Below, one piece after another: positions 6,859 to 14,344 of a DNA stretch of 64,000 bases. The stretch spans positions 1 to 64,000 of the forward strand of contig JALNXG010000002.1 in assembly GCA_023230485.1 (NCBI GenBank). Reading direction: 5' to 3'. Source of the DNA: Melioribacteraceae bacterium (GTDB lineage Bacteria > Bacteroidota > Ignavibacteria > Ignavibacteriales > Melioribacteraceae). Positions within the stretch are counted from its first letter, which is position 1; each line of letters opens with the position of its first letter. Below the pieces are notes generated by a model. That model was given only the letters and a program-made list of their open reading frames with translations, was not told the origin of the DNA and made no database searches. The position numbers and the translations under genes are program-made.

Positions 6859-7248
6859 ATGATAAATATTAAAAAAGGTTATAGAGTTAAAATAAAGACG
6901 AGAGAAAGTATAGATAATAATTTACTTCCAACTTTTGTAGAGAGTATGGAAGATACAGCTGTACGCAATAAACGTATTTTAATTGTGCATTCTGTTGAAA
7001 AAAATTCATATAATTCTAGCTTCTACAGATTAATAGGAAGGATTAAACCTGAGTTTGTATTTTTAGATGATATTGATTTTATATATTCAGAAAGAATGTT
7101 TGATTTAACATTTACCGAAAAAGAACAAGAAGCATTCAAAAAAATAAAACAAATGTGTGTAAAAAATAAACATTCTATATGTAATAGATGTTCATATAAT
7201 TCATGCAAAATTATAAGGTTTTTATATACTGAGGTAAAATATGTATAG
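6859..7248 (+). CDS. cysteine-tail small-barrel family protein 1
   Basis: 129 residues. N-terminus INIKKGYRVKIKTRE looks like the first strand of a small SH3-like barrel; the middle ends ...ERMFDLTFTEKE and the tail carries a cysteine cluster CNRCSYNSCKI. The same plan recurs at 7241, 7650, 8006, 8401 and 20672, and 20672 is clearly closest (GFRVKIKE, MFDLDFTKNE, CKICSYGNCPI). The cysteines probably bind a metal. Role unknown; tandem copies suggest diversification. Ends in TAG and overlaps the next gene by 8 bases. Confidence 0.65.
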   Translation: MINIKKGYRVKIKTRESIDNNLLPTFVESMEDTAVRNKRILIVHSVEKNSYNSSFYRLIGRIKPEFVFLDDIDFIYSERMFDLTFTEKEQEAFKKIKQMCVKNKHSICNRCSYNSCKIIRFLYTEVKYV

Positions 7249-7618
7249 TAGGGGTTCAATTGTTTATATAAAACAAAAATCAGAAATAAACTGTAAAATA
7301 TCTCCAACATTTCCTTTAGAAATGGAAAGATATGTAAGTTCACATAACAGAAAATTTTTTATTCATAGCATATTATATAAAGAAAAAACTTTTGTCAGTT
7401 ATTTTTTAACACCAATTGATAATCCAGAAGAAAAATCATATTTTACATTTACCGAACAAATGATGTCTCCTTTTTCTGAAAATGACACTAAGGGTTTTGA
7501 TATAATTAGTGACTTTTGTAAAAAAAAATGTACAAATTGCTCAATTTATAATTGTGAACTTGCAAAAAAAATAATAGAAATGACTCCGATTATAAAGAAG
7601 AAGGTTAATAATAACTAA
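7241..7618 (+). CDS. cysteine-tail small-barrel family protein 2
   Basis: 125 residues: RGSIVYIKQKSEI at the N-terminus, central YFTFTEQMM, then CKKKCTNCSIYNCELAKKI. The layout (barrel-like start, T-E-x-M, four-cysteine tail) matches its neighbours though identity is low. Overlaps the upstream gene by 8 bases. Function unknown. Confidence 0.6.
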   Translation: MYSRGSIVYIKQKSEINCKISPTFPLEMERYVSSHNRKFFIHSILYKEKTFVSYFLTPIDNPEEKSYFTFTEQMMSPFSENDTKGFDIISDFCKKKCTNCSIYNCELAKKIIEMTPIIKKKVNNN

Positions 7619-7649
7619 CTTACAAAAGATACTAAGGAGGTATGAAGAT

Positions 7650-8051
7650 ATGCCAATACACATAAATTATAAACCTGGACAAGTCATTGTTGTATTAAAA
7701 AAATACAGAAAAATGGATAAAAACATATATTTATTATACAACGAAAAGGAATTTCATGAGTTTTTAAAAAAAATAATAGGTAGAGAATTTGTTATATTAG
7801 AAACTTCATCGACAGCTAGCTATGGAGCTTGTTACAAGATAAAGGAAGAAGAATATTGGCTTCAAGAACATTATGTTTTAAAAAAATCAGAATATGAATC
7901 TTTTAAATATATATGTGATAATTGTGAAATAAGAAAATGTACAATGTCTTACGATGAGTGCCCTAAAATATCAGAATTATTATTAAATGATGGAGAAATG
8001 CAAAAATGCATAAAAATTGCGATAGAAAATATAAAAAAGAAGATTCTGTAA
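7650..8051 (+). CDS. cysteine-tail small-barrel family protein 3
   Basis: 133 residues: YKPGQVIVVLKKY, then EEEYWLQEHYVLKKSEYESFKYICDNCEIRKC. The W-L-Q-E-H box matches W-V-Q-E-H in the next protein and W-T-D-E-M in 8401. AAGGAGG lies 12 bases upstream; a closer ATG at 7642 gives only 7 codons. Ends beyond the start of the next gene (46-base overlap). Confidence 0.6.
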   Translation: MPIHINYKPGQVIVVLKKYRKMDKNIYLLYNEKEFHEFLKKIIGREFVILETSSTASYGACYKIKEEEYWLQEHYVLKKSEYESFKYICDNCEIRKCTMSYDECPKISELLLNDGEMQKCIKIAIENIKKKIL

Positions 8052-8401
8052 TAATAGACCTGTCTATCCCTAATCCACCCACTAAAACAATTAAAACACT
8101 TTCTCTTCTAGAAAATACCGGAATCCACGACCTTCGTGGAAGAGTTTTCCTTCTGCACAATGTTGAACATTATAATCATCCAGATTATGGTTCTTTGTAT
8201 GGCTTTCAAAATCTTATGGAAAGACAAGAATGTAGTTATTGGGTACAAGAACATTTATTAATAAGACTTGAAGATGCAAAAATTGTATGTAATACATGTG
8301 ACAATAAAGAAAATTGTAATTTACATTTAAATAGTATGTGCAAGCTTTTCAAAAAAATAAAAAAAGAAATTGAAGAAGCAACAACTTTAAGGGTTAATTA
8401 A
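8006..8401 (+). CDS. cysteine-tail small-barrel family protein 4
   Basis: 131 residues: YKKEDSVIIDLSI at the start, GRVFLLHNVE..., YWVQEHLLIRLEDAKIVCNTCDNKENCNLH. Same architecture as 7650. The start lies well inside the preceding gene; GGAG is 12 bases upstream of ATG and no later start keeps the N-terminal strand. Stop overlaps next ATG by one base (TAATG). Confidence 0.6.
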   Translation: MHKNCDRKYKKEDSVIIDLSIPNPPTKTIKTLSLLENTGIHDLRGRVFLLHNVEHYNHPDYGSLYGFQNLMERQECSYWVQEHLLIRLEDAKIVCNTCDNKENCNLHLNSMCKLFKKIKKEIEEATTLRVN

Positions 8402-9036
8402 TGAAATATTCAGTAAATGACATAGTTCTAATCAAAAAAAACTTACAATTAGAAACGATTTATGGGAAACATATTGTTATTAATAGAATGATAACTTTTG
8501 CATCTGAAATAGGATATGTTGCAAAAATAATAGAAACAGAACCTGACGGTTATAATTTAGAAGGTAATAACTGTTTATGGACTGATGAGATGATTGAATG
8601 TTCTTTAAGTAAATCTTCAATATTAAAGAGTCTTTGTTCAGGATGTAACAAAGAATGTAGTCTAAGAAATATTCAACCATGTGACAATCTAAAAGAATTA
8701 ATGTTTTCATCGTTACTGTTATTCTCTAAAGATTTCAGAATGCCAGCCAGAGTAAGGGTAAGAGAAGGCAACGAACTTATATCCATACAAGACAGGTCTC
8801 AATTAAAAGAAGTTCTTTATTCTGCTAATAAATGGCATTATATTTCCGGATATAAAGTATTTGAAAATGACACACAGTTTAATTATTGTGTAAATAAGTT
8901 TTTCGAAAATTATGGACGTGGCTTAATAGTCATGTTAATGTACAACACAAAAAGAGTAAGATTAATTTCACCTAAAGAAACAAGTAGAATAAGTGGAGGT
9001 AGCAAAATCTTAACATTTGAGGAATGGAAAGATTGA
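8401..9036 (+). CDS. cysteine-tail family protein 5 with extra C-terminal domain
   Basis: 211 residues. Residues 1-100 repeat the family plan (YSVNDIVLIKKN, CLWTDEMIE, CSGCNKECSLRNIQPCD). Residues about 105-211 are an added domain (MPARVRVREGNELISIQDRSQLKEVL...W.YISGYKVFE...GRGLIVMLMYNTKRVRLISP), of no recognised family. This fusion is unique among the copies in the window. It is the last gene before a 165-base gap. Confidence 0.6.
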   Translation: MKYSVNDIVLIKKNLQLETIYGKHIVINRMITFASEIGYVAKIIETEPDGYNLEGNNCLWTDEMIECSLSKSSILKSLCSGCNKECSLRNIQPCDNLKELMFSSLLLFSKDFRMPARVRVREGNELISIQDRSQLKEVLYSANKWHYISGYKVFENDTQFNYCVNKFFENYGRGLIVMLMYNTKRVRLISPKETSRISGGSKILTFEEWKD

Positions 9037-9124
9037 AAAATACAATATCAACTACATTTTTCTATAATTCAGAACCGTGATAAGTATATTTAGCAAAAAA
9101 TGACCACTTAACCAAAGGAGGTAG

Positions 9125-9148
9125 ATGAAAAATAAAGATAGTCCTTAA
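9125..9148 (+). CDS. possible 7-codon leader peptide
   Basis: AAAGGAGG (9114-9121) is the closest match to an ideal Shine-Dalgarno sequence in this region and is followed by ATG and seven sense codons, MKNKDSP, then TAA. It precedes the promoter of the Ubl cassette. It may be a leader or decoy translation site, or chance. Confidence 0.2.
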   Translation: MKNKDSP

Positions 9149-9175
9149 AAATTGAACAATTTTTATTTTAGAGAC

Positions 9176-9203
9176 TTGAAAAAAATTAAAAATGGTGTAT
9201 AAT
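9176..9203 (+). promoter_or_regulatory. sigma70-type promoter of the Ubl cassette
   Basis: TTGAAA (9176-9181), 16-base spacer, TATAAT (9198-9203): a near-consensus promoter. The -10 box overlaps the ATG of the small gene at 9202, so transcripts from it would start inside that gene and have the Ubl gene as first complete cistron. The -35 box is shared with the leftward promoters at 45677 and 50575. Confidence 0.65.
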
Positions 9204-9417
9204 GAAAGTGTTATATATTGGGGATTATGATTCTTCAACTAAGTTATTTCTTGAACTTTTAAAAATGGGAAAGGAATACGAGTGGGGAACAGTACAAACG
9301 GCTGAAGAAGCCAAAACGTTAATTGACAAGTATGATGCCGTAACTTGCGGTGACGGCGTAGAATTTCACTGCAAAAAGCTCATAACTAAACAAAACCTAA
9401 CAAAAGGAGTATTCTAA
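9202..9417 (+). CDS. hypothetical protein, 71 aa, upstream of Ubl
   Basis: 71 residues: KVLYIGDYDSSTKLFLELLKMGKEYEW...TAEEAKTLIDKYDAVTCGDGVEF, with strand-helix-strand spacing like a truncated receiver or Rossmann half-domain. The stop overlaps the ATG of the Ubl gene (TAATG), implying translational coupling. The start coincides with the -10 box of the promoter, so it would have to be read from an upstream transcript; there is no good ribosome-binding site. A real gene seems likely from codon pattern, but expression is puzzling. Confidence 0.5.
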   Translation: MKVLYIGDYDSSTKLFLELLKMGKEYEWGTVQTAEEAKTLIDKYDAVTCGDGVEFHCKKLITKQNLTKGVF

Positions 9418-9854
9418 TGAGCACAAAATTCACTTGCGGAGCGAACGAACTCGTAAACAACAACTATGACGGCGAAGAAATCGGCGAAGTAATTCCGAAA
9501 ATCAAGGACATCCTCAACATTACCCGTGACCACCAGGTCACTGTAAACGGAGAAGAAGTCGATTCTGATTACGAAATTGAAGCCGGTGACAATATTGAGT
9601 TCGTGAAAAATGCCGGTCAGAAAGGCAACGATGAAGTTACTGTCAGTGTAGCTTTCGGAGCCAATGAAGTTGACATCGTTTCCCGTGACGGCTCTACCAT
9701 TTTGGAAGTTTTGGAACAGGCACAGCAGGTTCTCGGTCTGCGTAGCATGGACGACACCCAAATTCTTCGCAATGGTCAGAATGCTGGACAGCGTGACACC
9801 GTTAATAACGGCGACCGCATTGAAATCCAGAAAAATGCCGGTTCCAAGGGCTGA
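9417..9854 (+). CDS. tandem ubiquitin-like (beta-grasp) protein ending in Gly
   Basis: 145 residues built from two beta-grasp-like repeats. Repeat 1 (about 3-70): TKFTCGANELVNNNYDG...VTVNGEEVDSDYEIEAGDNIEFVKNAGQKG. Repeat 2 (about 71-145): VTVSVAFGANEVDIVSRDGSTILEVLEQ...LRNGQNAGQRDTVNNGDRIEIQKNAGSKG. Each repeat has the hallmark 'NG...V..GD.IE' turn and ends KNAG(Q/S)KG; the protein stops exactly on that glycine, as expected for a mature ubiquitin-like modifier. Next to E2-, JAMM- and E1-like genes it is the predicted modifier; the JAMM protease could cut after Gly70. G+C is visibly higher than its neighbours. SD AAAAGGAG. Such tandem Ubls are described for prokaryotic Ubl gene clusters. Confidence 0.8.
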   Translation: MSTKFTCGANELVNNNYDGEEIGEVIPKIKDILNITRDHQVTVNGEEVDSDYEIEAGDNIEFVKNAGQKGNDEVTVSVAFGANEVDIVSRDGSTILEVLEQAQQVLGLRSMDDTQILRNGQNAGQRDTVNNGDRIEIQKNAGSKG

Positions 9855-9909
9855 TACTAGGTAGTATCTTCCGCAAAGGAGTGGGGAAATTAAAACCCAC
9901 TCCTTTTTT
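9853..9909 (+). terminator. rho-independent terminator after the Ubl gene
   Basis: A small hairpin GATACT/AGTATC (9853-9868) overlaps the stop codon, then an 11-bp stem AAAGGAGTGGG (9875-9885) with CCCACTCCTTT (9896-9906) and a T-run. It would end most transcripts directly after the Ubl gene, so the modifier can be made in excess over the E2, JAMM and E1 proteins. Confidence 0.85.
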
Positions 9910-9937
9910 ATTTTAAATTTTAAAAAAGGATAATCAT

Positions 9938-10654
9938 ATGGCTTCCGAAACGTTTTATAAAATACAGGGTGGAGTAGTCTCACAGGTAAGAATAGAAGAA
10001 GGCTGTGCTTTTCCTCTTGATGAACTATTCTCTAATTTAGCAAAAGGTTTTGGTTCTTATTCTGGGATATTACCTTTTGGCTGTCTTTTGACAAGTTCCA
10101 TGAATGGAGCATTATGTTTTGTTACTCAAACACCTTCGAAGGTTTATCCAGTAAAATATTCCAGAACAAGAGGAGATGGAAAGTTATTCAATCTGCAAAT
10201 CAGCGTACCATTTGTTCAATACTACTTTGTTGTTGTTGAAGCAACCGGTGCTATAAAAAATGTATATATGTCTGTTACTAAAAAACCAGTATTAAATGAT
10301 GATGAAACGGTTTATACCCCGCCGTTTTTGAACATTTTTGATAGTGGAACTGGTAAGATATGTAATGGGCAAATGGCGGTTAACGTTTCATTACCGCTTA
10401 ATGTAAGAATCAATCAATATATGTCTGAATTTTATGTTTACAATTTCAATAATGACCTTAACGCAAAAATTCCTGCCGGATTATCTCAAGACCAAGGCAA
10501 ATATATGGAGGATTGGAGCAAGAAAACAGAAAAAAATCCGTTTTTTGGAGTCAGTAATGATGTTAATTATGAATATCTTATTGATGACAAAGGGAACCCA
10601 GCAACTATACTGAGTAGGACTTCTTGTATATTAAGGAGAGAAACTAATGGATAA
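9938..10654 (+). CDS. E2-like PRTRC protein B family
   Basis: 238 residues. The core TPPFLNIFDSGTGKICNGQM matches the diagnostic '(P)PFPN(V/I)...G.(V/I)C.G' box of PRTRC system protein B, which is classed as a prokaryotic E2/UBC-like family (Prok-E2_D); Cys142 is the candidate thioester cysteine. The N-terminal part (GILPFGCLLTSS...) is predicted beta-rich. The histidine of classical E2 enzymes is not evident, as reported for that family. Role inferred: carry the activated Ubl from the ThiF/E1 protein to a target. SD AAAAAAGGA; the stop overlaps the next gene by 8 bases. Family call from motif memory, not a search. Confidence 0.75.
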   Translation: MASETFYKIQGGVVSQVRIEEGCAFPLDELFSNLAKGFGSYSGILPFGCLLTSSMNGALCFVTQTPSKVYPVKYSRTRGDGKLFNLQISVPFVQYYFVVVEATGAIKNVYMSVTKKPVLNDDETVYTPPFLNIFDSGTGKICNGQMAVNVSLPLNVRINQYMSEFYVYNFNNDLNAKIPAGLSQDQGKYMEDWSKKTEKNPFFGVSNDVNYEYLIDDKGNPATILSRTSCILRRETNG

Positions 10655-10988
10655 AAAAGAAGCCCAAAAATATTTTGATAAGACTTTTAGTGATTTCATA
10701 AGAAATGGCAAACCAAAAAGTATTATTAATCTGATGAATTACAAAGTATCAACATCTGGTATGTTATATGCCAGAAATTGTGATATTTCTAAGCCAGCAA
10801 AATTACCGTTCAAAATCAATAAAAATATAATGGATTATAACCCAGAAATACTAATGATAGTATCAATCGAAAACAGTGACATGGGTGTCATATTTGACGA
10901 ATCTAGAAAATTCGAGGCAAACACAAAAATTACCGACGCAATAATGAAAAAATTAATGAAACCAAAACCAAAACAAGGAATGTTATAA
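10647..10988 (+). CDS. small cassette protein of unknown role, 113 aa
   Basis: Lies between the E2-like and JAMM genes with overlaps on both sides (GGAGAGAAACTAATGG start; TAATG to the next), so it belongs to the cassette. 113 residues: a charged helical start (KKEAQKYFDKTFSDFIRNG), a central beta-like ILMIVSIENSDMGVIFDE, and a Lys/Pro-rich tail KKLMKPKPKQGML. I cannot match it to a known PRTRC component; it could be an adaptor or the first target of conjugation. Confidence 0.65.
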   Translation: MDKKEAQKYFDKTFSDFIRNGKPKSIINLMNYKVSTSGMLYARNCDISKPAKLPFKINKNIMDYNPEILMIVSIENSDMGVIFDESRKFEANTKITDAIMKKLMKPKPKQGML

Positions 10989-11974
10989 TGGAGAAAGAAG
11001 AAGTTAAAATCGTTACAAAAGAAGAAAAACCAAAAGTTCAACTTCAGATGACGAAGATTGAAACAAAACCGCCAACTTATATTATCTTGGCTGGAGAAGT
11101 TACTCATCGTGATATCCCTGAAGCTTACGCTTATGTAATTGCCAAAGACGGCAACTATATTAAGAGAAAAAACTTTCTTTATTCAGCACTTTTCAAGATT
11201 GAAAAGAATCCATTACTCGGTGATGCTGATTCGTCAATGGTCACTTTTGATTCAACTATCAAAATTCCGCTTGAAATTTTTAAGGGAATTGAAAGACTTT
11301 TTTCTGAAATTTACAAAAAACATCAGTCAGAAGCCGCAGTCATTCTGTGGAGAAATTCAAACAACGATTGGTCTTTCCAAGTTCCAGAGCAGACCATAAG
11401 TGCAGCTTCGGTAAGTTATACGTCTGCCAAAAAATCACTGTATTATTTCAATGGTGAATTTGTAGAATCACTTCCTGCCGGAGATTGGAAACAATTGGGA
11501 AGCATTCATTCTCACGCAGCAATGGGCGCATTTCATTCTGGTGTTGATGACAAGGACGAATATAATTTCGATGGTATTCATATTACTATCGGAAGTTTTA
11601 ATGCTAATCAAAGGACATATTCGTGCAGATATATGTTTGGAGATGCAGTTCTTCCTAATCGTAAAATGTCAGATGTAATTGCCGGATGGGTCGAGGAGAC
11701 ATCCGGAGAATTATACCCTTCGGAAGTGCTGGCTCTATTTCAGAAGCCAGCGACATATACATACAAAACAGGGTCATACGACTCTTCAAATGTGAAAAGT
11801 TTTCCCGTAGCCCAATTGGGTTCTCAAACTACTACGATTTCGACGACGAAAGTCTCTACGAATACTATATCGGAGCAAAAAGCTCTAACACTTCCAGAAA
11901 AAGTAAATCCAGAACTACCAATTGGGGCTGGCGTGGACGACATTGATGGGGTTGTTATGCACGGAGAAGATTAA
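10988..11974 (+). CDS. JAMM/JAB metalloprotease (PRTRC protein A-like)
   Basis: 328 residues. The JAMM zinc signature is complete: Glu115 (SEAAVIL) and H174-S-H176-x7-S184-x2-D187 (HSHAAMGAFHSGVDD). This family removes or trims ubiquitin-like proteins; next to a two-domain Ubl it is the expected deconjugase and linker protease. Residues 25-70 form a separate N-terminal region and residues about 250-328 a Ser/Thr-rich, probably flexible tail (TTTISTTKVSTNTIS). Start overlaps the stop of the preceding gene. In PRTRC cassettes protein A carries a JAB domain, which fits. A terminator follows. Confidence 0.85.
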   Translation: MEKEEVKIVTKEEKPKVQLQMTKIETKPPTYIILAGEVTHRDIPEAYAYVIAKDGNYIKRKNFLYSALFKIEKNPLLGDADSSMVTFDSTIKIPLEIFKGIERLFSEIYKKHQSEAAVILWRNSNNDWSFQVPEQTISAASVSYTSAKKSLYYFNGEFVESLPAGDWKQLGSIHSHAAMGAFHSGVDDKDEYNFDGIHITIGSFNANQRTYSCRYMFGDAVLPNRKMSDVIAGWVEETSGELYPSEVLALFQKPATYTYKTGSYDSSNVKSFPVAQLGSQTTTISTTKVSTNTISEQKALTLPEKVNPELPIGAGVDDIDGVVMHGED

Positions 11975-11994
11975 TAACTACCGGTTTTAATATT

Positions 11995-12030
11995 ACCCCA
12001 TAAGCACTTGAGTGTTTTATGGGGTTTATT
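11995..12030 (+). terminator. rho-independent terminator after the JAMM gene
   Basis: ACCCCATAA (11995-12003) pairs with TTATGGGGT (12017-12025), with an inner CACT/AGTG helix, followed by TTTATTATTT. It separates the E2-unknown-JAMM unit from the E1 gene. Confidence 0.8.
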
Positions 12031-12066
12031 ATTTATTTAAATAATTTATTTTTATAAGGAGTAGAA

Positions 12067-12768
12067 ATGAAAATTGTAGTAGTTGGATTAGGCGGAATTG
12101 GTTCACATTTAGTTGAACCTTTATATCGTTATCTTCTTTCTTTGGGCAAGGAAGAATGTGAAAAGTTTGAAATATCGTTCGTAGATGGAGACAAATACGA
12201 ACAAGGGAATGCAGGTAGACAAACCTTTGCAGAATCCCTTATAGGGATGAATAAAGCAAAAGCCCAAGAAATGATTTTTAATTCACGATTTTCTGAAGGT
12301 TTAGTAAAAGTCTATGGGATTGAAGAGTACGTAGGAGAGGAAAATGTGAAATATATAATCCCAGAGGGTTCTATTGTATTTTCATGTGTTGATAATCATA
12401 CATGCAGAAGAATCCTTTCTCAACACTGTCAATCATTGAATGATGTAATTTTGATTTCCGGTGGAAACGAGCTTTATGACGGGAATGTTCAAACGTTCTT
12501 TCGGAAAGAAGGTAAAAACATGAACAAAACCATTGAAGAACGTCATCCTGAAATTGGAACCACAGAAGATGGAGATAGAGCTAAAATGTCCTGCGAAGAA
12601 TTGGCTCAAATTCCTGGTGGTGGTCAAGTAATCATTACAAATTTTGCCGTTTCATCGTTGATGTTAAACATGTTTTATTCATATCTTTCACAAGTGGAGG
12701 GGATTCACAATGTTATCGAAACGTTCTTTGATGTTAGAGGGAACAAGTTCCGCTCAGTCATCTCCTAG
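12067..12768 (+). CDS. ThiF/E1-like Ubl-activating enzyme
   Basis: 233 residues, about the size of stand-alone ThiF domains. Rossmann ATP site G7-L-G-G-I-G12, acidic FVDGD (39-42), QGNAGRQ with the ATP-contacting Arg51, Lys65, and SCVDNH (107-111). Cys176 in KMSCEELAQIPGGGQ is positioned like the catalytic cysteine of E1/ThiF proteins. Predicted to adenylate the C-terminal Gly of the Ubl protein and pass it to the E2-like protein. Own ribosome-binding site ATAAGGAGTAGAA. No zinc-binding Cys pairs are seen. The 3' end is overlapped by the next gene. Confidence 0.85.
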   Translation: MKIVVVGLGGIGSHLVEPLYRYLLSLGKEECEKFEISFVDGDKYEQGNAGRQTFAESLIGMNKAKAQEMIFNSRFSEGLVKVYGIEEYVGEENVKYIIPEGSIVFSCVDNHTCRRILSQHCQSLNDVILISGGNELYDGNVQTFFRKEGKNMNKTIEERHPEIGTTEDGDRAKMSCEELAQIPGGGQVIITNFAVSSLMLNMFYSYLSQVEGIHNVIETFFDVRGNKFRSVIS

Positions 12769-13126
12769 TGTTAAAACAATAGAAAACGTAAAAAAATGTT
12801 TAAGACGCTATAGGATAACAACTACACGTGATAAGATATACGGGATTATTTTAGATTCTAACCAAAAGATAATTGGACATTTCTTTAAACCGGTAGATTT
12901 TAAAAAAGAAGTATATGATTTGAACTTGTCTGGTGTTGATGTCTCTTATGGTGTGATTTTCTATAAAATTGTAGATAGAGCTTATTTTGAAAAGCTTATT
13001 GAAGGTTTATACAAATCAAATAAATCTGAAATGCAAAAATTTTTGAAAATTATGAGAATTAGCTTATCTCTTAATTTTATAGAATTGCCAAAAGAAATTG
13101 TAATTATGAGTATGGTGAGGCTATGA
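12710..13126 (+). CDS. hypothetical protein, 138 aa (pair with 13123)
   Basis: Starts 59 bases inside the E1 gene, but GTGGAGGGG sits at ideal distance upstream of this ATG, so translational coupling is likely. The core IYGIILDSNQKIIGHFF...VDVSYGVIFYKIVDRAYFEKLIEG resembles the next protein (IDGIIIDEKGGIVGHIY...GLGDVISKNGKRVMII...FEKLLEG), indicating a tandem duplication. Soluble, beta-rich N-terminus, no catalytic motif. Same operon as the reverse transcriptase. Confidence 0.6.
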   Translation: MLSKRSLMLEGTSSAQSSPSVKTIENVKKCLRRYRITTTRDKIYGIILDSNQKIIGHFFKPVDFKKEVYDLNLSGVDVSYGVIFYKIVDRAYFEKLIEGLYKSNKSEMQKFLKIMRISLSLNFIELPKEIVIMSMVRL

Positions 13127-13467
13127 TTAAAAAACCTTGGAAATACATACCAGAAGGAACTTGTATAGATGGGATTATCATCGACGAAAAAGGGGGAATA
13201 GTTGGTCACATATATGACCAAGAACTTTTTGAACAAAGGTATGGATTAGGAGATGTCATAAGTAAAAATGGAAAAAGGGTTATGATTATTGATGGGATTA
13301 CTTTAAACAAAGGCTTTGAAAAACTCTTAGAAGGTTCAATGACACATGATGAAAGAATCCCAAGACGTAATGATTTCACATTAACAACCATGAAATATAT
13401 GGCAAATCGTGGCAAATTAACAATAAATACAAACTTTCAATTAATATGGGTAGAAAATTATGATTAA
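13123..13467 (+). CDS. hypothetical protein, 114 aa (pair with 12710)
   Basis: Starts on an ATGA overlap and overlaps the following gene by 8 bases. Contains GTCIDGIIIDEKGGIVGHIYDQELFE and FEKLLEGSM, shared in outline with the preceding protein. 'GIILD...IIGH' could be a small beta-hairpin domain. Function unknown; position ties it to the RT operon. Confidence 0.6.
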   Translation: MIKKPWKYIPEGTCIDGIIIDEKGGIVGHIYDQELFEQRYGLGDVISKNGKRVMIIDGITLNKGFEKLLEGSMTHDERIPRRNDFTLTTMKYMANRGKLTINTNFQLIWVENYD

Positions 13468-14344
13468 AATAGGTAATTTTGAATTGACACCGGAGATTAG
13501 AAAAATTCTATCTCTTGTTATGCAGCAAGAAAAACTTTCTGCTTATGCATTGTATTGTCAGACATTTAAAAAGGACCCTCAAAACGGTCTTATTGAGATT
13601 AAAGAACTTGTAGATTCTTTTCTTTTGGCATTAAAAGATAATCCTGAAGTAATACAAGAATTTATTCCTGAAAAAAGTTGTTCTAATTGCATTGGAACTT
13701 GCTCTAAGAGGGCTGAGAAACTTGCAAATGGTCCATGGACTGACACAGATGGTTTTGTAGGTCAGGATTGCGGAATGTTCATGGGGAAAAGTGAATTTGA
13801 ATCACTTGATAAACGTTCTATAAAATTTTCAACTTTGGGTATCGCTACTCCGACAAAACGATTAAAAACAATAGACTACTGTTTTGATGGTATTCTGCTC
13901 ATGATTATAATGGGCATTACCAAACCAAACGGTATAATAAAACACTTTATTAAAAGATTTATTGTAAACAAACAAAATCTTTCAAATCATATTCTCAAAA
14001 AGTTTGAAAATAAATACTTTTTGGTTGAAAATCCTGCAAAGTTTCCTGTTCTTGATTCTGTTATTACAGTAGGCAAGATAAGTCCAAATATAGGAGAAAC
14101 TTTTAAGGAATACAACAAAAGAGCTATTGCATTAATAAAACTGGAAAGAGAAAAGATAGTTAACGAAACAAGAAAACTTTCTCATGAAAAAGCTTTCGAC
14201 GAATTAATTAAATTACTTGGAAAATGTTCTGAAGAATATTTCAAAGATTCTTGTGGAGGGGATGTTAGCACTTTTATGTCTTTCTTATTCCCCGATAAGG
14301 ATGTTTGGGGTGCTTTAGAATCAGAAAGGCGTAAAAGAATATGA
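13460..14344 (+). CDS. hypothetical cysteine-containing protein upstream of RT, 294 aa
   Basis: 294 residues, overlapping both neighbours (8 and 4 bases). Cysteines cluster at CSNCIGTCSKRAEKL and GQDCGMFMGKSE, probably a metal site near the middle; the C-terminal half is helical with repeated Lys/Glu (FKEYNKRAIALIKLEREKIVNETRKLS). No known family. Because its stop overlaps the RT start, it is an RT accessory candidate. Confidence 0.6.
   Translation: MIKIGNFELTPEIRKILSLVMQQEKLSAYALYCQTFKKDPQNGLIEIKELVDSFLLALKDNPEVIQEFIPEKSCSNCIGTCSKRAEKLANGPWTDTDGFVGQDCGMFMGKSEFESLDKRSIKFSTLGIATPTKRLKTIDYCFDGILLMIIMGITKPNGIIKHFIKRFIVNKQNLSNHILKKFENKYFLVENPAKFPVLDSVITVGKISPNIGETFKEYNKRAIALIKLEREKIVNETRKLSHEKAFDELIKLLGKCSEEYFKDSCGGDVSTFMSFLFPDKDVWGALESERRKRI

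Noticed and set aside
9414..9983. 189-codon reading frame antisense to the Ubl gene
   Set aside because: Shadow of the tandem Ubl coding region; crosses the terminator and has no matching ribosome-binding site or family.
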